DNA of 50,660 nucleotides from Aeromonas australiensis (GTDB taxonomy: Bacteria; Pseudomonadota; Gammaproteobacteria; Enterobacterales; Aeromonadaceae), in assembly GCF_000819725.1 (NCBI RefSeq), contig NZ_CDDH01000070.1, forward strand, positions 1-50,660, given 5' to 3'. Below, piece after piece: positions 7,943-17,176 of the stretch. The notes under the pieces were generated by a model, which saw nothing but the letters and a program-made list of their open reading frames with translations, searched no databases and was not told where the DNA came from. The position numbers were made by a program, and so were the translations under genes. Every line of letters begins with the position of its first letter. Positions within the stretch are counted from its first letter, which is position 1.

Positions 7943-8986
7943 TCAGTGGCTCACAGAAAGTGCATTCCCGTTTATTATTTTTCCAAAAACATCTTCAACT
8001 GCTCTTTTTTTACTCTCTATACAAAGGTGAACGTAACGCTGGGTCGTTATGATTGATTTATGACCGAGAACATCTTTGATCAAGAAAAGTGAAGCCCCAC
8101 TCATGGCAAGGTAGCTGCCCGTTGTGTGGCGGAGTCCGTGGAACACTAAACCACTGATCTCAGCCTGTTTCAGTGCTGCGTACCAATGCTGGTCGAAATA
8201 CTTGAAGGGAAACAGATTGTCATCAGGATGAGGGAACAGCCAACCATTACCAATACCACGAAATGTGATCAATTCATTCAAGCAGTCGTCTGTGAGTGGC
8301 AGGACTCTGTTTGTACCGTTTTTTGTATCGATTAGGGTAGCTGTCTTATCTTGGAAGTTGATCGCGCTCCAGCGTAGTCCCAGAAGCTCAGACCGACGCG
8401 CTCCAGTGCTCACGGCCATCAGCACAAGTAAGTGCAGGCGCTCCCACTGGCTGACCTTGCAAGCTGCTAATAGTCGCTCCAGTTCCTCACGGGATGCGAA
8501 TCGCTCACGTTGCTGGGCTTCTTTGATTTGCTTTATTTGGCGGGCGGGGTTGTGCTGGCAGTCATAGCGATCGTTGATGAACTCGAACACAGAAGATAGC
8601 GCTGACTTGTACCGATTATGGGTAGCCGTAGCCATGCCATCATCAAGCATCGACTGTAAGCACTTTTTAACGTCTTGTTTTGTAATTTTACCGATTAGCT
8701 TGTCGGCACCAATCGCACCGACCCACCAATTGAGACGCCCTTTAACGTTAGGGTCTTTTCCGGTGTGCTGATCGAGGTACTCAGCTATGGCGTTTTGGAG
8801 GGATAGGGTATTGAGCGTGACATTAGCCAGTGTTCCAGCCAAGTCAGCATTGAGGGTGATGAGTGCCGCAAACTTCTCGGCCTCTTTTTTTAGCCTGAAT
8901 GTTTTAGATACACGAGAACCCTCCCGCATGAATTCCACACGGTAGGTTTTTCCTTTTGCGCCTTTTCGTTCTTGAACTTTAGCCAT
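7943..8986 (-). CDS. Tyrosine integrase of the tRNA-Leu element
   Basis: 347 aa phage-type site-specific recombinase. It has an N-terminal arm-binding region, a core-binding domain (about 60-155), then the catalytic domain with R197 (TGARRSELL), K222 (DTKNGTNR), H283 and R286 (HGLRHTTGS), H309 (LGHKS) and nucleophile Y318 (TTQRYVHL). All expected catalytic residues are present, so it should be active. It is transcribed away from the tRNA-Leu 3' end, with its start 89 bp away, the standard layout for tRNA-targeting elements. GAGGTG upstream supports the ATG at 8986. It catalyses integration and, with an excisionase, excision. Confidence 0.95.
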   Translation of the reverse strand: MAKVQERKGAKGKTYRVEFMREGSRVSKTFRLKKEAEKFAALITLNADLAGTLANVTLNTLSLQNAIAEYLDQHTGKDPNVKGRLNWWVGAIGADKLIGKITKQDVKKCLQSMLDDGMATATHNRYKSALSSVFEFINDRYDCQHNPARQIKQIKEAQQRERFASREELERLLAACKVSQWERLHLLVLMAVSTGARRSELLGLRWSAINFQDKTATLIDTKNGTNRVLPLTDDCLNELITFRGIGNGWLFPHPDDNLFPFKYFDQHWYAALKQAEISGLVFHGLRHTTGSYLAMSGASLFLIKDVLGHKSIITTQRYVHLCIESKKRAVEDVFGKIINGNALSVSH

Positions 8987-9063
8987 TTAACACCTCTTCG
9001 CCTAATTGCGCCTAGAATGGTGTCAACTCGCACTGACTAAGTTTTGAACTTTTCTTTTAAAAT

Positions 9064-9100
9064 CAACATTTTAAATGGTGCCCGAGGCCGGAATCGAACC
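9064..9100. other. Probable attachment site (tRNA-Leu side)
   Basis: The 3' end of tRNA-Leu directly abuts the AT-rich element with the integrase, so one att core should lie in the tRNA acceptor/T-arm end. The exact core cannot be set because the second copy is not in the window; I found no second copy of the tRNA 3' end to the left. Confidence 0.55.
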
Positions 9101-9162
9101 GGCACGACGCGAACGTCGAGGGATTTTAAATCCCTTGTGTCTACCGATTTCACCACTCGGGC
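9076..9162 (-). tRNA. leuZ: tRNA-Leu (anticodon TAA)
   Basis: 87 nt including an encoded CCA. Acceptor stem GCCCGAG with CTCGGGC, a long variable arm typical of class II tRNAs, and anticodon TAA within GATTTAAAATC. It is the last of three clustered tRNAs and the insertion target of the element; the 3' end is intact after insertion. Confidence 0.95.
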
Positions 9163-9203
9163 ACCGCAATCGGTATCAAGCTCGCGTGGCGGGCTTGTCA
9201 ATA

Positions 9204-9277
9204 TGGAGGCACGTTCCGGAGTCGAACCGGACTAAACGGATTTGCAATCCGCTGCATAACCGCTTTGCTAACGCGCC
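9204..9277 (-). tRNA. cysT: tRNA-Cys (anticodon GCA)
   Basis: 74 nt with encoded CCA; acceptor GGCGCGT, anticodon GCA, T-arm GGTTCGACTCC. It lies between tRNA-Gly and tRNA-Leu as in the E. coli glyW-cysT-leuZ operon. Confidence 0.95.
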
Positions 9278-9312
9278 ATGCAAAAGAGAGTTGGCTCTCT
9301 ATTGTCTGAATT

Positions 9313-9388
<76 letters not shown>

Positions 9389-9569
9389 ATCGGTCTGGCT
9401 GACTGCCTGACTACGAGGACGCATTCTAGCGATGTTCCTCGCCCAGTCAACCAGAAATATTTAATTACCTGATCGTTCGGGCATTTTTTGCCCTTTTTGA
9501 ACAGTTTTAGCGCCTTTGGCCGTTTCCTGCCTCAAATCAGCGGAAACTTCACCTTGCGATGCAGATGAC

Positions 9570-10124
9570 TCACTGGCTGGCGTGGTGGGCCAGATCACCC
9601 CAAGCCGCCTTCATGTACTGGAACATCGACCAGAAGGTGAGCACGGTGGCGACATAGAGCATCACATAGGCGAGCCACACCATCCAGACGTTGTATTGCC
9701 AGATAAGGCCAGTGAGCGACACCATCTGGATCATGGTCTTCCACTTGCCAATCCAGCTGACCGCCACCGAGGAGCGTTTGCCGAGCTCAGCCATCCACTC
9801 ACGCAGGGCGGAGATGATGATCTCGCGGCCAATCATGGTCATGGCGGGGATGGTGACCCAGATGGTGTTGTAGTGTTCGACGATAACCACCAGGGCGGCG
9901 GCAACCATGATCTTGTCGGCAACCGGGTCAAGGAAGGCGCCAAAAGGGGTGGACTGGTTGAGCTTGCGGGCCAAATAGCCATCAAACCAGTCGGTGGCAG
10001 CGGCCAGAATAAAGATGATGGCGGCAGCCAGATAGGACCATTGATAAGGCAGATAGAACAGGATGACGAAGACGGGAATGAGCAAAATCCGGAAAAACGT
10101 CAACAGGTTAGGTATGTTTGTCAT
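9570..10124 (-). CDS. pgsA: CDP-diacylglycerol-glycerol-3-phosphate 3-phosphatidyltransferase
   Basis: 184 aa integral membrane enzyme making phosphatidylglycerol phosphate from CDP-diacylglycerol and glycerol-3-phosphate, the committed step to phosphatidylglycerol and cardiolipin. The CDP-alcohol phosphotransferase signature begins DWFDGYLAR and continues with G and two D residues in [10 protein letters not shown]. Four or more hydrophobic helices span the protein. The start at 10124 ([12 protein letters not shown]) matches the family's usual N-terminus; a longer in-frame start would add 22 atypical residues. It sits between uvrC and glyW, the E. coli order. A strong hairpin lies between it and uvrC. 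Confidence 0.95.
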   Translation of the reverse strand: MTNIPNLLTFFRILLIPVFVILFYLPYQWSYLAAAIIFILAAATDWFDGYLARKLNQSTPFGAFLDPVADKIMVAAALVVIVEHYNTIWVTIPAMTMIGREIIISALREWMAELGKRSSVAVSWIGKWKTMIQMVSLTGLIWQYNVWMVWLAYVMLYVATVLTFWSMFQYMKAAWGDLAHHASQ

Positions 10125-10234
10125 TATTTTCAGCCACTTCTTGTACGTCGCTATATAGTGCGCCAAAGCCGATTTGCGATGCAACCGCACTGGCGCCCGT
10201 CTTGGTCTTTTTAATCCATCACTCTTCTCAAAAT

Positions 10235-10268
10235 GCGGGGGCCATTATGGCATTTACGGCCCCCCCGC
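10235..10268 (-). terminator. GC-rich hairpin between uvrC and pgsA
   Basis: Stem GCGGGGG (10235-10241) with CCCCCGC (10262-10268), extended inside by GGCC pairing, followed on the minus strand by ATTTT. Possible terminator or attenuator after uvrC. Confidence 0.5.
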
Positions 10269-10290
10269 GTCACGGCTCTTGTGCATCAAG

Positions 10291-10320
10291 GGGTTAGCGA
10301 TGTTGTCATACCGCTAACCC
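10291..10320 (-). terminator. Hairpin just downstream of uvrC
   Basis: Perfect 9-bp stem GGGTTAGCG (10291-10299) with CGCTAACCC (10312-10320), starting 3 nt past the uvrC stop; weak T tail on the minus strand. It may stabilise the mRNA end or act with the second hairpin as a terminator. Confidence 0.4.
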
Positions 10321-10323
10321 TGC

Positions 10324-12177
10324 TCAGGCGCTGTGCAAGCTATCGTGAATGGTCTGGGCCAGCTCCTGACTGATGCCGGGCACCTTGGCCAGTTCATCCA
10401 CGCTCGCCTTTTTGACCTCCTGCAAGCCGCCCAGATATTTGAGCAGCGCCTGCCGCCGTTTCGGCCCCACCCCCGGAATGTCCTCCAGGGTGCTGCTGGT
10501 GCGGGCCTTGGCACGCCGCGCCCGGTGGCCGGTAATGGCAAAACGGTGGGATTCATCACGAATATGCTGAATAAGGTGCAAAGCGGGCATATCTGCCGGT
10601 AAATGCAGCTCTTCGTGGCTCTCCCCCATGATGAGCGTTTCCAACCCTGCCTTGCGAGTCACCCCCTTGGCAATCCCCACCAGCAGCGGATATTTGCCGC
10701 CGAGGAACTCCAGCTGACGGGCCAGGATCTCTTCGGCGCGGCGCAACTGGCCGAGGCCACCGTCGATAAACAGCACGTCCGGCACCTTGTCCGGCTCCTG
10801 CTGCTTGCCAAAGCGGCGCTCCAGCGCCTGCTCCATCGCTGCGTAGTCATCACCGCCGGTGATGCCGTCGATATTAAAACGACGATATTCCGATGAGAGC
10901 GGCCCCTCCCGGTTGAACACCACGCAAGAAGCCACCGTGCGCTCCCCCATGGTGTGGGAGATATCGAAACACTCCATGCGGGCGATGGGGCGCTCCAGCT
11001 CCAGCAGCTCTTCCAGCTGGTCGTAGCGGGCGGTGATGGTGCTCTTGTGAGCCAGCCGCGAGCGCAGCGCCGTCTCGGCGTTGATAGAGGCGAGCTTGAT
11101 AAAGCGGGCCCGTTCGGCGCGGGTACGGCTCACCACCCGCACCTTGTAGCCTGCGGTCTGGCTCAGGGTCTCGGCGATGACGCTCTCGTCCTCAAGGGCC
11201 ACATCGAGCAGCACCTCGCTCGGGATCTGCCGCCCCCCCTGCCCCGACAGATAGAACTGCAGCAGGAAGGATTGCACCACCTCATCGAGCTGGGTATCGG
11301 CCGGCACTTTCGGGAAGTAGCTGCGCGAACCCAGCACCTTGCCCTGACGGATAAAGAGCACGTGGATGCAGGCAGCGCCTTGTTCGAAGGAAACCCCCAC
11401 CACGTCCAGCTCGTCCAGTACGTTGCCGCTCACCGACTGCTGCTCGGTGACCCGGCGCAGCGCCAGGATCTGATCCCGATAGCGGGCCGCCTCTTCAAAG
11501 CGCAGATCGCCGCTGGCGGACTCCATCTTGCCCACCAGTTCGCCAATCACCTGCTGGTTCTTGCCCGCCAGAAACAGCTTGGCCAGCGCCACCTGCTGGG
11601 CATATTCGGCCTCACTCACCAGCCCGGGCACGCAAGGGCCGGCGCAGCGTTTGAGCTGATAGAGCAGACACGGGCGGGTACGGTTGGCATAGACTGCATC
11701 CTCGCACTGACGCACCGGAAAAATTTTCTGCATCAGGTGCAAGCTCTCGCGCACCGCGCCGCCGGAAGGGTATGGGCCGAAGTACTCCCCCTTCACCTTG
11801 CGGGCGCCACGATGGACGCCGATGCGCGGATGCTGGTGCGCGGTGATGATGATCCAGGGGTAGGATTTGTCGTCCCGCAGCAGCACGTTGTAGCGGGGCT
11901 GGAACTGCTTGATCAGGTTGTGCTCGAGGATCAGCGCCTCGGTCTCGGTGTGGGTGACGGTGACCTGAATATCGGCGATCTGGCGCACCAGTGTACGGGT
12001 CTTGATGCTGTCGACGTTGGTGCGAAAGTAGGAGGCGAGCCGCTTTTTCAGATCCTTGGCCTTGCCCACATAGATCACGGTGCCACCGCTGTCATACATA
12101 CGGTAGACGCCGCTCTGGTGGGTGACGGCGCTCAGAAACGCCTTGCTGTCGAAGAGAGGTTCGGGGGAGAGGGTCAT
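10324..12177 (-). CDS. uvrC: UvrABC excinuclease subunit C
   Basis: 617 aa, close to E. coli UvrC (610). An N-terminal GIY-YIG nuclease domain (SGVYRMYD near 18-25, [13 protein letters not shown] after it) makes the 3' incision. A Cys-rich segment, the UvrB-binding UVR motif (about 200-235), the RNase H-like 5' incision domain ([15 protein letters not shown]) and two C-terminal helix-hairpin-helix motifs ([20 protein letters not shown]) follow. Works with UvrA and UvrB in nucleotide excision repair. Downstream of uvrY as in E. coli, but a strong terminator separates the two, so it probably also has its own promoter. Confidence 0.97.
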   Translation of the reverse strand: MTLSPEPLFDSKAFLSAVTHQSGVYRMYDSGGTVIYVGKAKDLKKRLASYFRTNVDSIKTRTLVRQIADIQVTVTHTETEALILEHNLIKQFQPRYNVLLRDDKSYPWIIITAHQHPRIGVHRGARKVKGEYFGPYPSGGAVRESLHLMQKIFPVRQCEDAVYANRTRPCLLYQLKRCAGPCVPGLVSEAEYAQQVALAKLFLAGKNQQVIGELVGKMESASGDLRFEEAARYRDQILALRRVTEQQSVSGNVLDELDVVGVSFEQGAACIHVLFIRQGKVLGSRSYFPKVPADTQLDEVVQSFLLQFYLSGQGGRQIPSEVLLDVALEDESVIAETLSQTAGYKVRVVSRTRAERARFIKLASINAETALRSRLAHKSTITARYDQLEELLELERPIARMECFDISHTMGERTVASCVVFNREGPLSSEYRRFNIDGITGGDDYAAMEQALERRFGKQQEPDKVPDVLFIDGGLGQLRRAEEILARQLEFLGGKYPLLVGIAKGVTRKAGLETLIMGESHEELHLPADMPALHLIQHIRDESHRFAITGHRARRAKARTSSTLEDIPGVGPKRRQALLKYLGGLQEVKKASVDELAKVPGISQELAQTIHDSLHSA

Positions 12178-12247
12178 CAGCTACTCGGCTCACACAAAGG
12201 CAACAATTGACGGGCAGCGCATACTGCTCCCGCACGACAAAAAGCAA

Positions 12248-12269
12248 AAAGGCGGCACTTGCCGCCTTT
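12248..12269 (-). terminator. uvrY terminator
   Basis: Stem AAAGGCGGCA (12248-12257) with TGCCGCCTTT (12260-12269), then T-rich sequence on the minus strand. It lies between uvrY and uvrC. Confidence 0.8.
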
Positions 12270-12288
12270 GTGACCACACGCCACCCGA

Positions 12289-12933
12289 TTAGAGGGTATC
12301 GGCATCCAGCATGCCATAGCGAATGGCCAGATGGGTCAGCTCCACATCACCGTTGATCCCCAGCTTGCTGAACAGACGATAGCGGTAGCTGTTGACCGTC
12401 TTCGGGCTCAGGTTGAGCTGCTCGGAGATATCGGTCACCTTCTGCCCCTTGGTGATCATCATCATGATCTGCAGCTCGCGCTCGGAGAGGGACTTGAAGG
12501 GATTCTCGTCAGCAGAAGCAAACTGGCTAAGGGCCATCTGCTGGGCAATCTCGGGGGAGATGTAACGCTGACCGGAGTGGACCAGCCGGATCGCCTGGAT
12601 CATCTCGTCGGGGCCAGCACCCTTGGTCAGATAACCGGCGGCACCTGCCTGCATCACCTTGGTAGGGAACGGATTTTCTGAGTGGATGGTCAGCACTATA
12701 ATGCGCACATCGGGGCGGATCCGCAGAATTTTGCGGGTCGCTTCCAGACCGCCAATACCCGGCATGTTCATATCCATCAGGATCACATCCGGATGGTGTT
12801 GGCGACAGAAAGTGACTGCGGTCTCGCCACTCTGTGCCTCGCCCACCACCTTGATCCCGCGCACATCTTCCAGAATGCGTCTTATCCCTGTACGCACCAG
12901 CTCATGATCATCGACCAGGAATACATTTATCAC
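12289..12933 (-). CDS. uvrY: Two-component response regulator UvrY/GacA
   Basis: 214 aa. Receiver domain with acidic pair D8-D9, phosphoacceptor D54 (ILMDMNMPG) and a C-terminal LuxR-type helix-turn-helix (SERELQIMMMITKGQKVTDI, then SPKTVNSYRYRLFSKL). Partner of the BarA/GacS kinase; in gamma-proteobacteria it activates CsrB/CsrC-type sRNAs and so controls carbon flux, motility and virulence. The gene pair uvrY-uvrC and the length identify it among NarL/FixJ regulators. The kinase is not in the window. Confidence 0.93.
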   Translation of the reverse strand: MINVFLVDDHELVRTGIRRILEDVRGIKVVGEAQSGETAVTFCRQHHPDVILMDMNMPGIGGLEATRKILRIRPDVRIIVLTIHSENPFPTKVMQAGAAGYLTKGAGPDEMIQAIRLVHSGQRYISPEIAQQMALSQFASADENPFKSLSERELQIMMMITKGQKVTDISEQLNLSPKTVNSYRYRLFSKLGINGDVELTHLAIRYGMLDADTL

Positions 12934-13094
12934 CCAAACACCCCGTATTATCTTGTTTTAGCCGCCCGGTTAGGGTTAACAGGGCGTCTTGCATCATAAC
13001 CAAACTCGCCGCTTTGGCAAACCATGTGCGCCAAAAGTTTGAAAAAAGTAGTAATTGGTGTTTAAAATCAAATAATTATATAAGATTTCAAAAC

Positions 13095-13124
13095 AAAAAA
13101 CGGCATCTTGCGATGCCGTTTTTT
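13095..13124. terminator. Bidirectional terminator downstream of kdsB
   Basis: Stem AAAAAACGGCATC (13095-13107) with GATGCCGTTTTTT (13112-13124). A/T runs on both sides; it ends the kdsB-side operon on the minus strand. Confidence 0.85.
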
Positions 13125-13145
13125 GTGACGTTGGTGCAGTGGCCA

Positions 13146-13913
13146 TCACTTGGCCAAAAACGCGCGCACCTTCTCCAGATCGGCCTGGGTATCCACCCCG
13201 ACCGGCGGCGCTTCATGGGCCTGGGCGACGTGGATCTTCTCCCCGTACCAGAGCACCCGCAGCTGCTCCAGCGCCTCGACCTGCTCCAGTACGCTTGGAG
13301 CCCAGTCTACATAACGCTGGATAAAGCCGGCGCGGTAGGCGTAGATGCCGATATGACGCTGGTAGTGGTCACCAATCTGCTCGTGGCTCCCAGCAATGCG
13401 ATCACTGGCAGCAAAGCGATCCCTGTCCCAGGGAATGCAAGCGCGACTGAAGTAGAGGGCGTAACCATCCTTGTCAGTCACTACTTTCACTGCATTCGGG
13501 TTGAATGCCTCGTCGGCATCCTGGATCGGCACCGACAGGGTCGCCATCGGCGCCGTGGCGGCAGCCAGATTGTCTGCCACCTGACGAATGATGGCAGGCG
13601 GAATGAGCGGCTCATCTCCCTGCACATTGACGATGATGGTATCGGCGGCAAAACCGCAGTGACGGCACACCTCGGCCAGTCGTTCAGTACCGGACTGGTG
13701 ATCCGCTGAGGTCATGCACACCTCGACGCCTGTACTGTGCAATGCCTGCTGTACCCTGGCATCGTCAGTGGCAACGATCACCCGATCTGCGCCCGATTGC
13801 AGGGCTTTTTCCACCACGTGCTGCACCATGGGCTTGCCATGGATATCCGCCAGCGGTTTGCCCGGCAGACGGGTTGACGCATAGCGGGCAGGAATAACGA
13901 CGACGAAACTCAT
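13146..13913 (-). CDS. kdsB: 3-deoxy-manno-octulosonate cytidylyltransferase
   Basis: 255 aa (E. coli 248). It activates Kdo with CTP to CMP-Kdo for lipopolysaccharide inner-core assembly. The N-terminal nucleotide-binding signature [17 protein letters not shown], the [11 protein letters not shown] metal/substrate segment and a C-terminal LEQLRVL region match the family. The ATG overlaps the stop of the upstream ycaR by four bases. Last gene of the comEC-msbA-lpxK-ycaR-kdsB order. Confidence 0.96.
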   Translation of the reverse strand: MSFVVVIPARYASTRLPGKPLADIHGKPMVQHVVEKALQSGADRVIVATDDARVQQALHSTGVEVCMTSADHQSGTERLAEVCRHCGFAADTIIVNVQGDEPLIPPAIIRQVADNLAAATAPMATLSVPIQDADEAFNPNAVKVVTDKDGYALYFSRACIPWDRDRFAASDRIAGSHEQIGDHYQRHIGIYAYRAGFIQRYVDWAPSVLEQVEALEQLRVLWYGEKIHVAQAHEAPPVGVDTQADLEKVRAFLAK

Positions 13914-14098
13914 GACGGCAGCTCGTCACTGCTGAGCTGCCGGGCACGGTTCTCCAGCAGCACCGGGATCCCCTCCTCCAGCGGATAGGCCAGCTTGTCA
14001 AAGCGGCAGACCAGCTCATGAACCGCTTTGTTGTAGTGCAGCTTACCCTTGCAGACCGGGCAGGCGATGATGTCGAGCAACTTGATGTCCAAAGCCAA
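13910..14098 (-). CDS. ycaR: Trm112-like UPF0434 protein YcaR
   Basis: 62 aa. Trm112-like fold; a CPVCKGKL knuckle near residues 13-20 gives two of the usual metal-site cysteines and another Cys follows at CRFDKLAYP. The role in bacteria is not settled; it is conserved between lpxK and kdsB. Stop overlaps the kdsB start in ATGA, implying translational coupling. Confidence 0.92.
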   Translation of the reverse strand: MALDIKLLDIIACPVCKGKLHYNKAVHELVCRFDKLAYPLEEGIPVLLENRARQLSSDELPS

Positions 14099-14122
14099 AA
14101 CGATACTCCTTCAACGATGTCG

Positions 14123-14147
14123 CGCTGGCGGATTTATCACGCCAGCG
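14123..14147 (-). terminator. Hairpin between lpxK and ycaR
   Basis: Stem CGCTGGCG (14123-14130) with CGCCAGCG (14140-14147), 9-nt loop. No T tail, so more likely an mRNA stability or processing structure inside the operon than a terminator. Confidence 0.35.
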
Positions 14148-14219
14148 ATGGATGTCGAGCAACCAGATATTCCATGCGGGACCTATCAAGCCCCTGCTCC
14201 CCCGCCAAGGCGGGAGAGA

Positions 14220-15215
14220 TTAATTGTGCACCTTGGCCGCACCCTTCCCCTTTACCCCGAGCTTGTGCAACAGGGTGTCGAGCAGGGAGGTGGGCAACTC
14301 GGCACTGACTGGCAGATACCACCAGTTTTCGAGGGCAAACGGGCGGCACTTGACCGCATCCTTCTCGGTCATCAGCAGCGGCTTGCTGGCAAAGCGCCCC
14401 ACCAGCTCATCCCGATCGAAAGGGTGATGATCGCCGTAGGCTGCCTGCTGATCCAGCTGATAGCCGAGCCCTTCCAGGGTGGCAAAGAAGCGGGGCGGAT
14501 GACCGATCCCCGCCAGCGCATCGACGGGCCCTGCGAGAGGGGCTGCCAGCGGTGCATCATCGCATACCCGACGCGGCACGTCGGCGACCAGTTGCATGGG
14601 GTACTCCCCCTTGCCCGACTCGCCGCCGTTGCAGATGATGGCGTCCACCCGTTTGAGCCGGGTGACCGGCTCGCGCAGCGGCCCCATCGGCAGCAAGCAG
14701 ACGTTACCGAAACGGCGCGCTCCGTCCACCACCACCAGCTCGATGTCGCGGGCCAGTGCATAGTGCTGCAGGCCATCGTCGGTGATGATGATGTCCACTT
14801 CGCCGCTCTGCTCCAGCAAGCGCACCGCATCGGCCCGTTTCGGGGCCACCACCACCGGGCAGCCGCAGCGCCGGGCAATCAGCACAGGCTCATCACCTGC
14901 TTGCCCCGTGGTGCTGGCGGCATCGAGCCGGTACGGGTAATGGGGCGCCTTGCCACCATAACCACGGCTCACCACCCCGGGGCGATAGCCGCGGGCCTGC
15001 AGTTGCTCCACCAGCCAGACCACCACCGGGGTCTTGCCGTTGCCCCCCACCGAGATATTGCCCACCACGATCACCGGCAAGGAGGAGCGATACCCCGTTA
15101 GCCAGCCATGGCGATAGGCATAACGGCGGGTGCCGCTGATGATGGCAAACAGCAGGGCAAAGGGGGCCAGCAACCAGCGCCAGCCACTGTTACCGTACCA
15201 GAGCTTTTGCAACAT
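14220..15215 (-). CDS. lpxK: Tetraacyldisaccharide 4'-kinase
   Basis: 331 aa, usual length. It phosphorylates the 4' position of the lipid A disaccharide precursor at the inner membrane. An N-terminal membrane anchor (LLAPFALLFAIISG) is followed by the P-loop VGNISVGGNGKTP (about 52-64) and DDGLQH in the catalytic region. The start overlaps the msbA stop by one base (TAATG), so both are translationally coupled. Confidence 0.97.
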   Translation of the reverse strand: MLQKLWYGNSGWRWLLAPFALLFAIISGTRRYAYRHGWLTGYRSSLPVIVVGNISVGGNGKTPVVVWLVEQLQARGYRPGVVSRGYGGKAPHYPYRLDAASTTGQAGDEPVLIARRCGCPVVVAPKRADAVRLLEQSGEVDIIITDDGLQHYALARDIELVVVDGARRFGNVCLLPMGPLREPVTRLKRVDAIICNGGESGKGEYPMQLVADVPRRVCDDAPLAAPLAGPVDALAGIGHPPRFFATLEGLGYQLDQQAAYGDHHPFDRDELVGRFASKPLLMTEKDAVKCRPFALENWWYLPVSAELPTSLLDTLLHKLGVKGKGAAKVHN

Positions 15216-16984
15216 TAGCCCTGGGTTCCCTGCGCATGGTTACCAAACTGAATGGCGCGCAGCTGGGCATAGGTGCCGCGCTGCTCCATCAATGCGGCGT
15301 GGTTACCACGCTCGACGATATGGCCTTCGTCGATCACCAGGATCTCGTCCGCCTTCTCGATGGTGGAGAGGCGGTGGGCGATCACCAGCGAGGTACGGGC
15401 CTTGCAAAGCTCGTCGATGGCAGCCTGAATGTGGCGCTCGGACTCGGTATCGAGGGCCGAGGTGGCTTCATCCAGCAGCAGAACCGGCGCATCGCGCAGC
15501 AGAGCACGGGCAATGGCAACCCGCTGGCGCTGACCACCAGAGAGGGATGCACCGTTCTCGCCAACCACGGTGTCGTACCCCAGCGGCATCTTGCTGACGA
15601 ACTCGTCGGCATGGGCGATGCGCGCAGCCTGGACGATCTGGTCGCGGCTGTATTGCTCTTCTGCGGCGTAGGCGATGTTGCTCGCCACCGTGTCATTGAA
15701 CAGGTGAACATGCTGGGAGACCAGTGCGTACTGCTTGCGCAGCTCGCTCAACTTGTATTCGCGGATATTGATGCCGTCCAGCAGGATCTCGCCCTGATCG
15801 ATGTCGTAGAAGCGGGTCAACAGGCTGGCAATGGTACTCTTGCCAGAGCCGGAACGGCCCACCAGCGCCACCGACTTACCCGCCTCCACCTTGAAGCTGA
15901 CGTTGTGCAGCGCCGGGGTGTCCTTGGTCGGATAGGTGAAGGTGACGTTGCGAAACTCGATCTCGCCGCGGGCGCGATCCAGAGTGCGGGTGCCGGTATC
16001 CTGCTCCGGCTCGGTGTCGAGCAGGCCAAACAGACTGTGGCAGGCGGTAATGGCGCGCTGGAACTGGTTGTTGACGTCGGTCAGGCTTTTCAGCGGCTTG
16101 AGCAGCATCATCATGGAGGTGATCATGACGGTGAAGGTACCGGCAGTCAGCTCGCTGCGCACACTGTCGATGGTAGCTACATAGAGGAAGGCGGCCAGCG
16201 CGATGGAGGCAACCATCTGCACCACCGGGCTGCCGATGGCATCGGCGGCGACCATCTTCATGGTCTGCTGGCGCATGTTGTTGCTGACCCGGAAGAAGCG
16301 CTTCTCTTCCACCTTCTGGCCACCAAACATCAGCACCTCTTTATGCCCTTTAAGCATCTGCTCGGTGGAGGTGGTGATATCCCCCACCGCCTGCTGGATG
16401 TGACGGCTGATCTGGCGGAAACGACGGCTGATAAGGCCGATAATGACCCCCACCAGCGGGCCAACCACCAAAAAGATCACCGACAGCTGCCAGGAGTGCC
16501 AGAACATCAGGCCAAGCAGGCCGACTACGGTCGCCCCTTCCCGCACCAGGGTCACCAGCGTGGTGCTCGCCGCCGAGGAGACCTGGCTGGCGTCATAGGT
16601 CACTTTGGAGAGCAGGTGACCGGTGTTCTGACGGTCGAAGAAGCTCATCGGCATCGCCACCATGTGATTGAACACCTGCTGTTGCAGACGCATCACCACA
16701 TGGTTGCCGACCCAGGCCATGCAGTAGTTGGAGAGAAAGTTCGCGACACCGCGCAGGGCCACGATGCCGAGAACAAAGAAGGGCATCCATTTCAAGACGG
16801 TGCTGTCGTTGCCATTGATGCCCTGATCGATCAGCGGCTTGATGGAGTAGACAAATGTGGTATCCACGGCGGCGTAGCCCAGCATCCCGATGATGCCACC
16901 GACCAGACCCAGCTTGCGATCACGGACATAACCGAGCAGGCGTTTGAATACTGGCCAACTCTCTTGTGAGGTTTCTTGTTGCAT
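15215..16984 (-). CDS. msbA: Lipid A ABC transporter MsbA (ATP-binding/permease)
   Basis: 589 aa (E. coli 582). Six transmembrane helices in the N-terminal half, then the nucleotide-binding domain: Walker A VGRSGSGKST, signature LSGGQRQRVAIARAL, Walker B VLLLDEATSALD and the H-loop AHRLST. It flips lipid A-core and phospholipids across the inner membrane as a homodimer. First of the coupled msbA-lpxK pair; 192 bp separate it from the comEC stop. Confidence 0.97.
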   Translation of the reverse strand: MQQETSQESWPVFKRLLGYVRDRKLGLVGGIIGMLGYAAVDTTFVYSIKPLIDQGINGNDSTVLKWMPFFVLGIVALRGVANFLSNYCMAWVGNHVVMRLQQQVFNHMVAMPMSFFDRQNTGHLLSKVTYDASQVSSAASTTLVTLVREGATVVGLLGLMFWHSWQLSVIFLVVGPLVGVIIGLISRRFRQISRHIQQAVGDITTSTEQMLKGHKEVLMFGGQKVEEKRFFRVSNNMRQQTMKMVAADAIGSPVVQMVASIALAAFLYVATIDSVRSELTAGTFTVMITSMMMLLKPLKSLTDVNNQFQRAITACHSLFGLLDTEPEQDTGTRTLDRARGEIEFRNVTFTYPTKDTPALHNVSFKVEAGKSVALVGRSGSGKSTIASLLTRFYDIDQGEILLDGINIREYKLSELRKQYALVSQHVHLFNDTVASNIAYAAEEQYSRDQIVQAARIAHADEFVSKMPLGYDTVVGENGASLSGGQRQRVAIARALLRDAPVLLLDEATSALDTESERHIQAAIDELCKARTSLVIAHRLSTIEKADEILVIDEGHIVERGNHAALMEQRGTYAQLRAIQFGNHAQGTQG

Positions 16985-17176
16985 GAATAGCCGTTAGTAA
17001 TGGAAATGACGGGCTATTCTAGCCAAAGCGCAGGATTACACCAAGCATCACCACTGATATCACCCCCATAGAGAATCAATCGAACACAGAAATGGCGCTT
17101 TATCGCTCACGACAATGCCCGGTGTCTACCCAGCACCACTCCCCATATCGCCAGCATCCACGGTGGCATTGAACAA

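Noticed and set aside
1..9060. Search for a second copy of the tRNA-Leu 3' end (other att site)
   Set aside because: None found by eye; the element evidently extends past the left edge.
10954..12210. Long plus-strand open frame opposite uvrC
   Set aside because: It is the antisense shadow of GC-rich uvrC; the product is His/Gln/Leu-rich with no family pattern.
15236..16969. 577-codon plus-strand frame opposite msbA
   Set aside because: Shadow of msbA; no ribosome site and biased composition typical of antisense reading.
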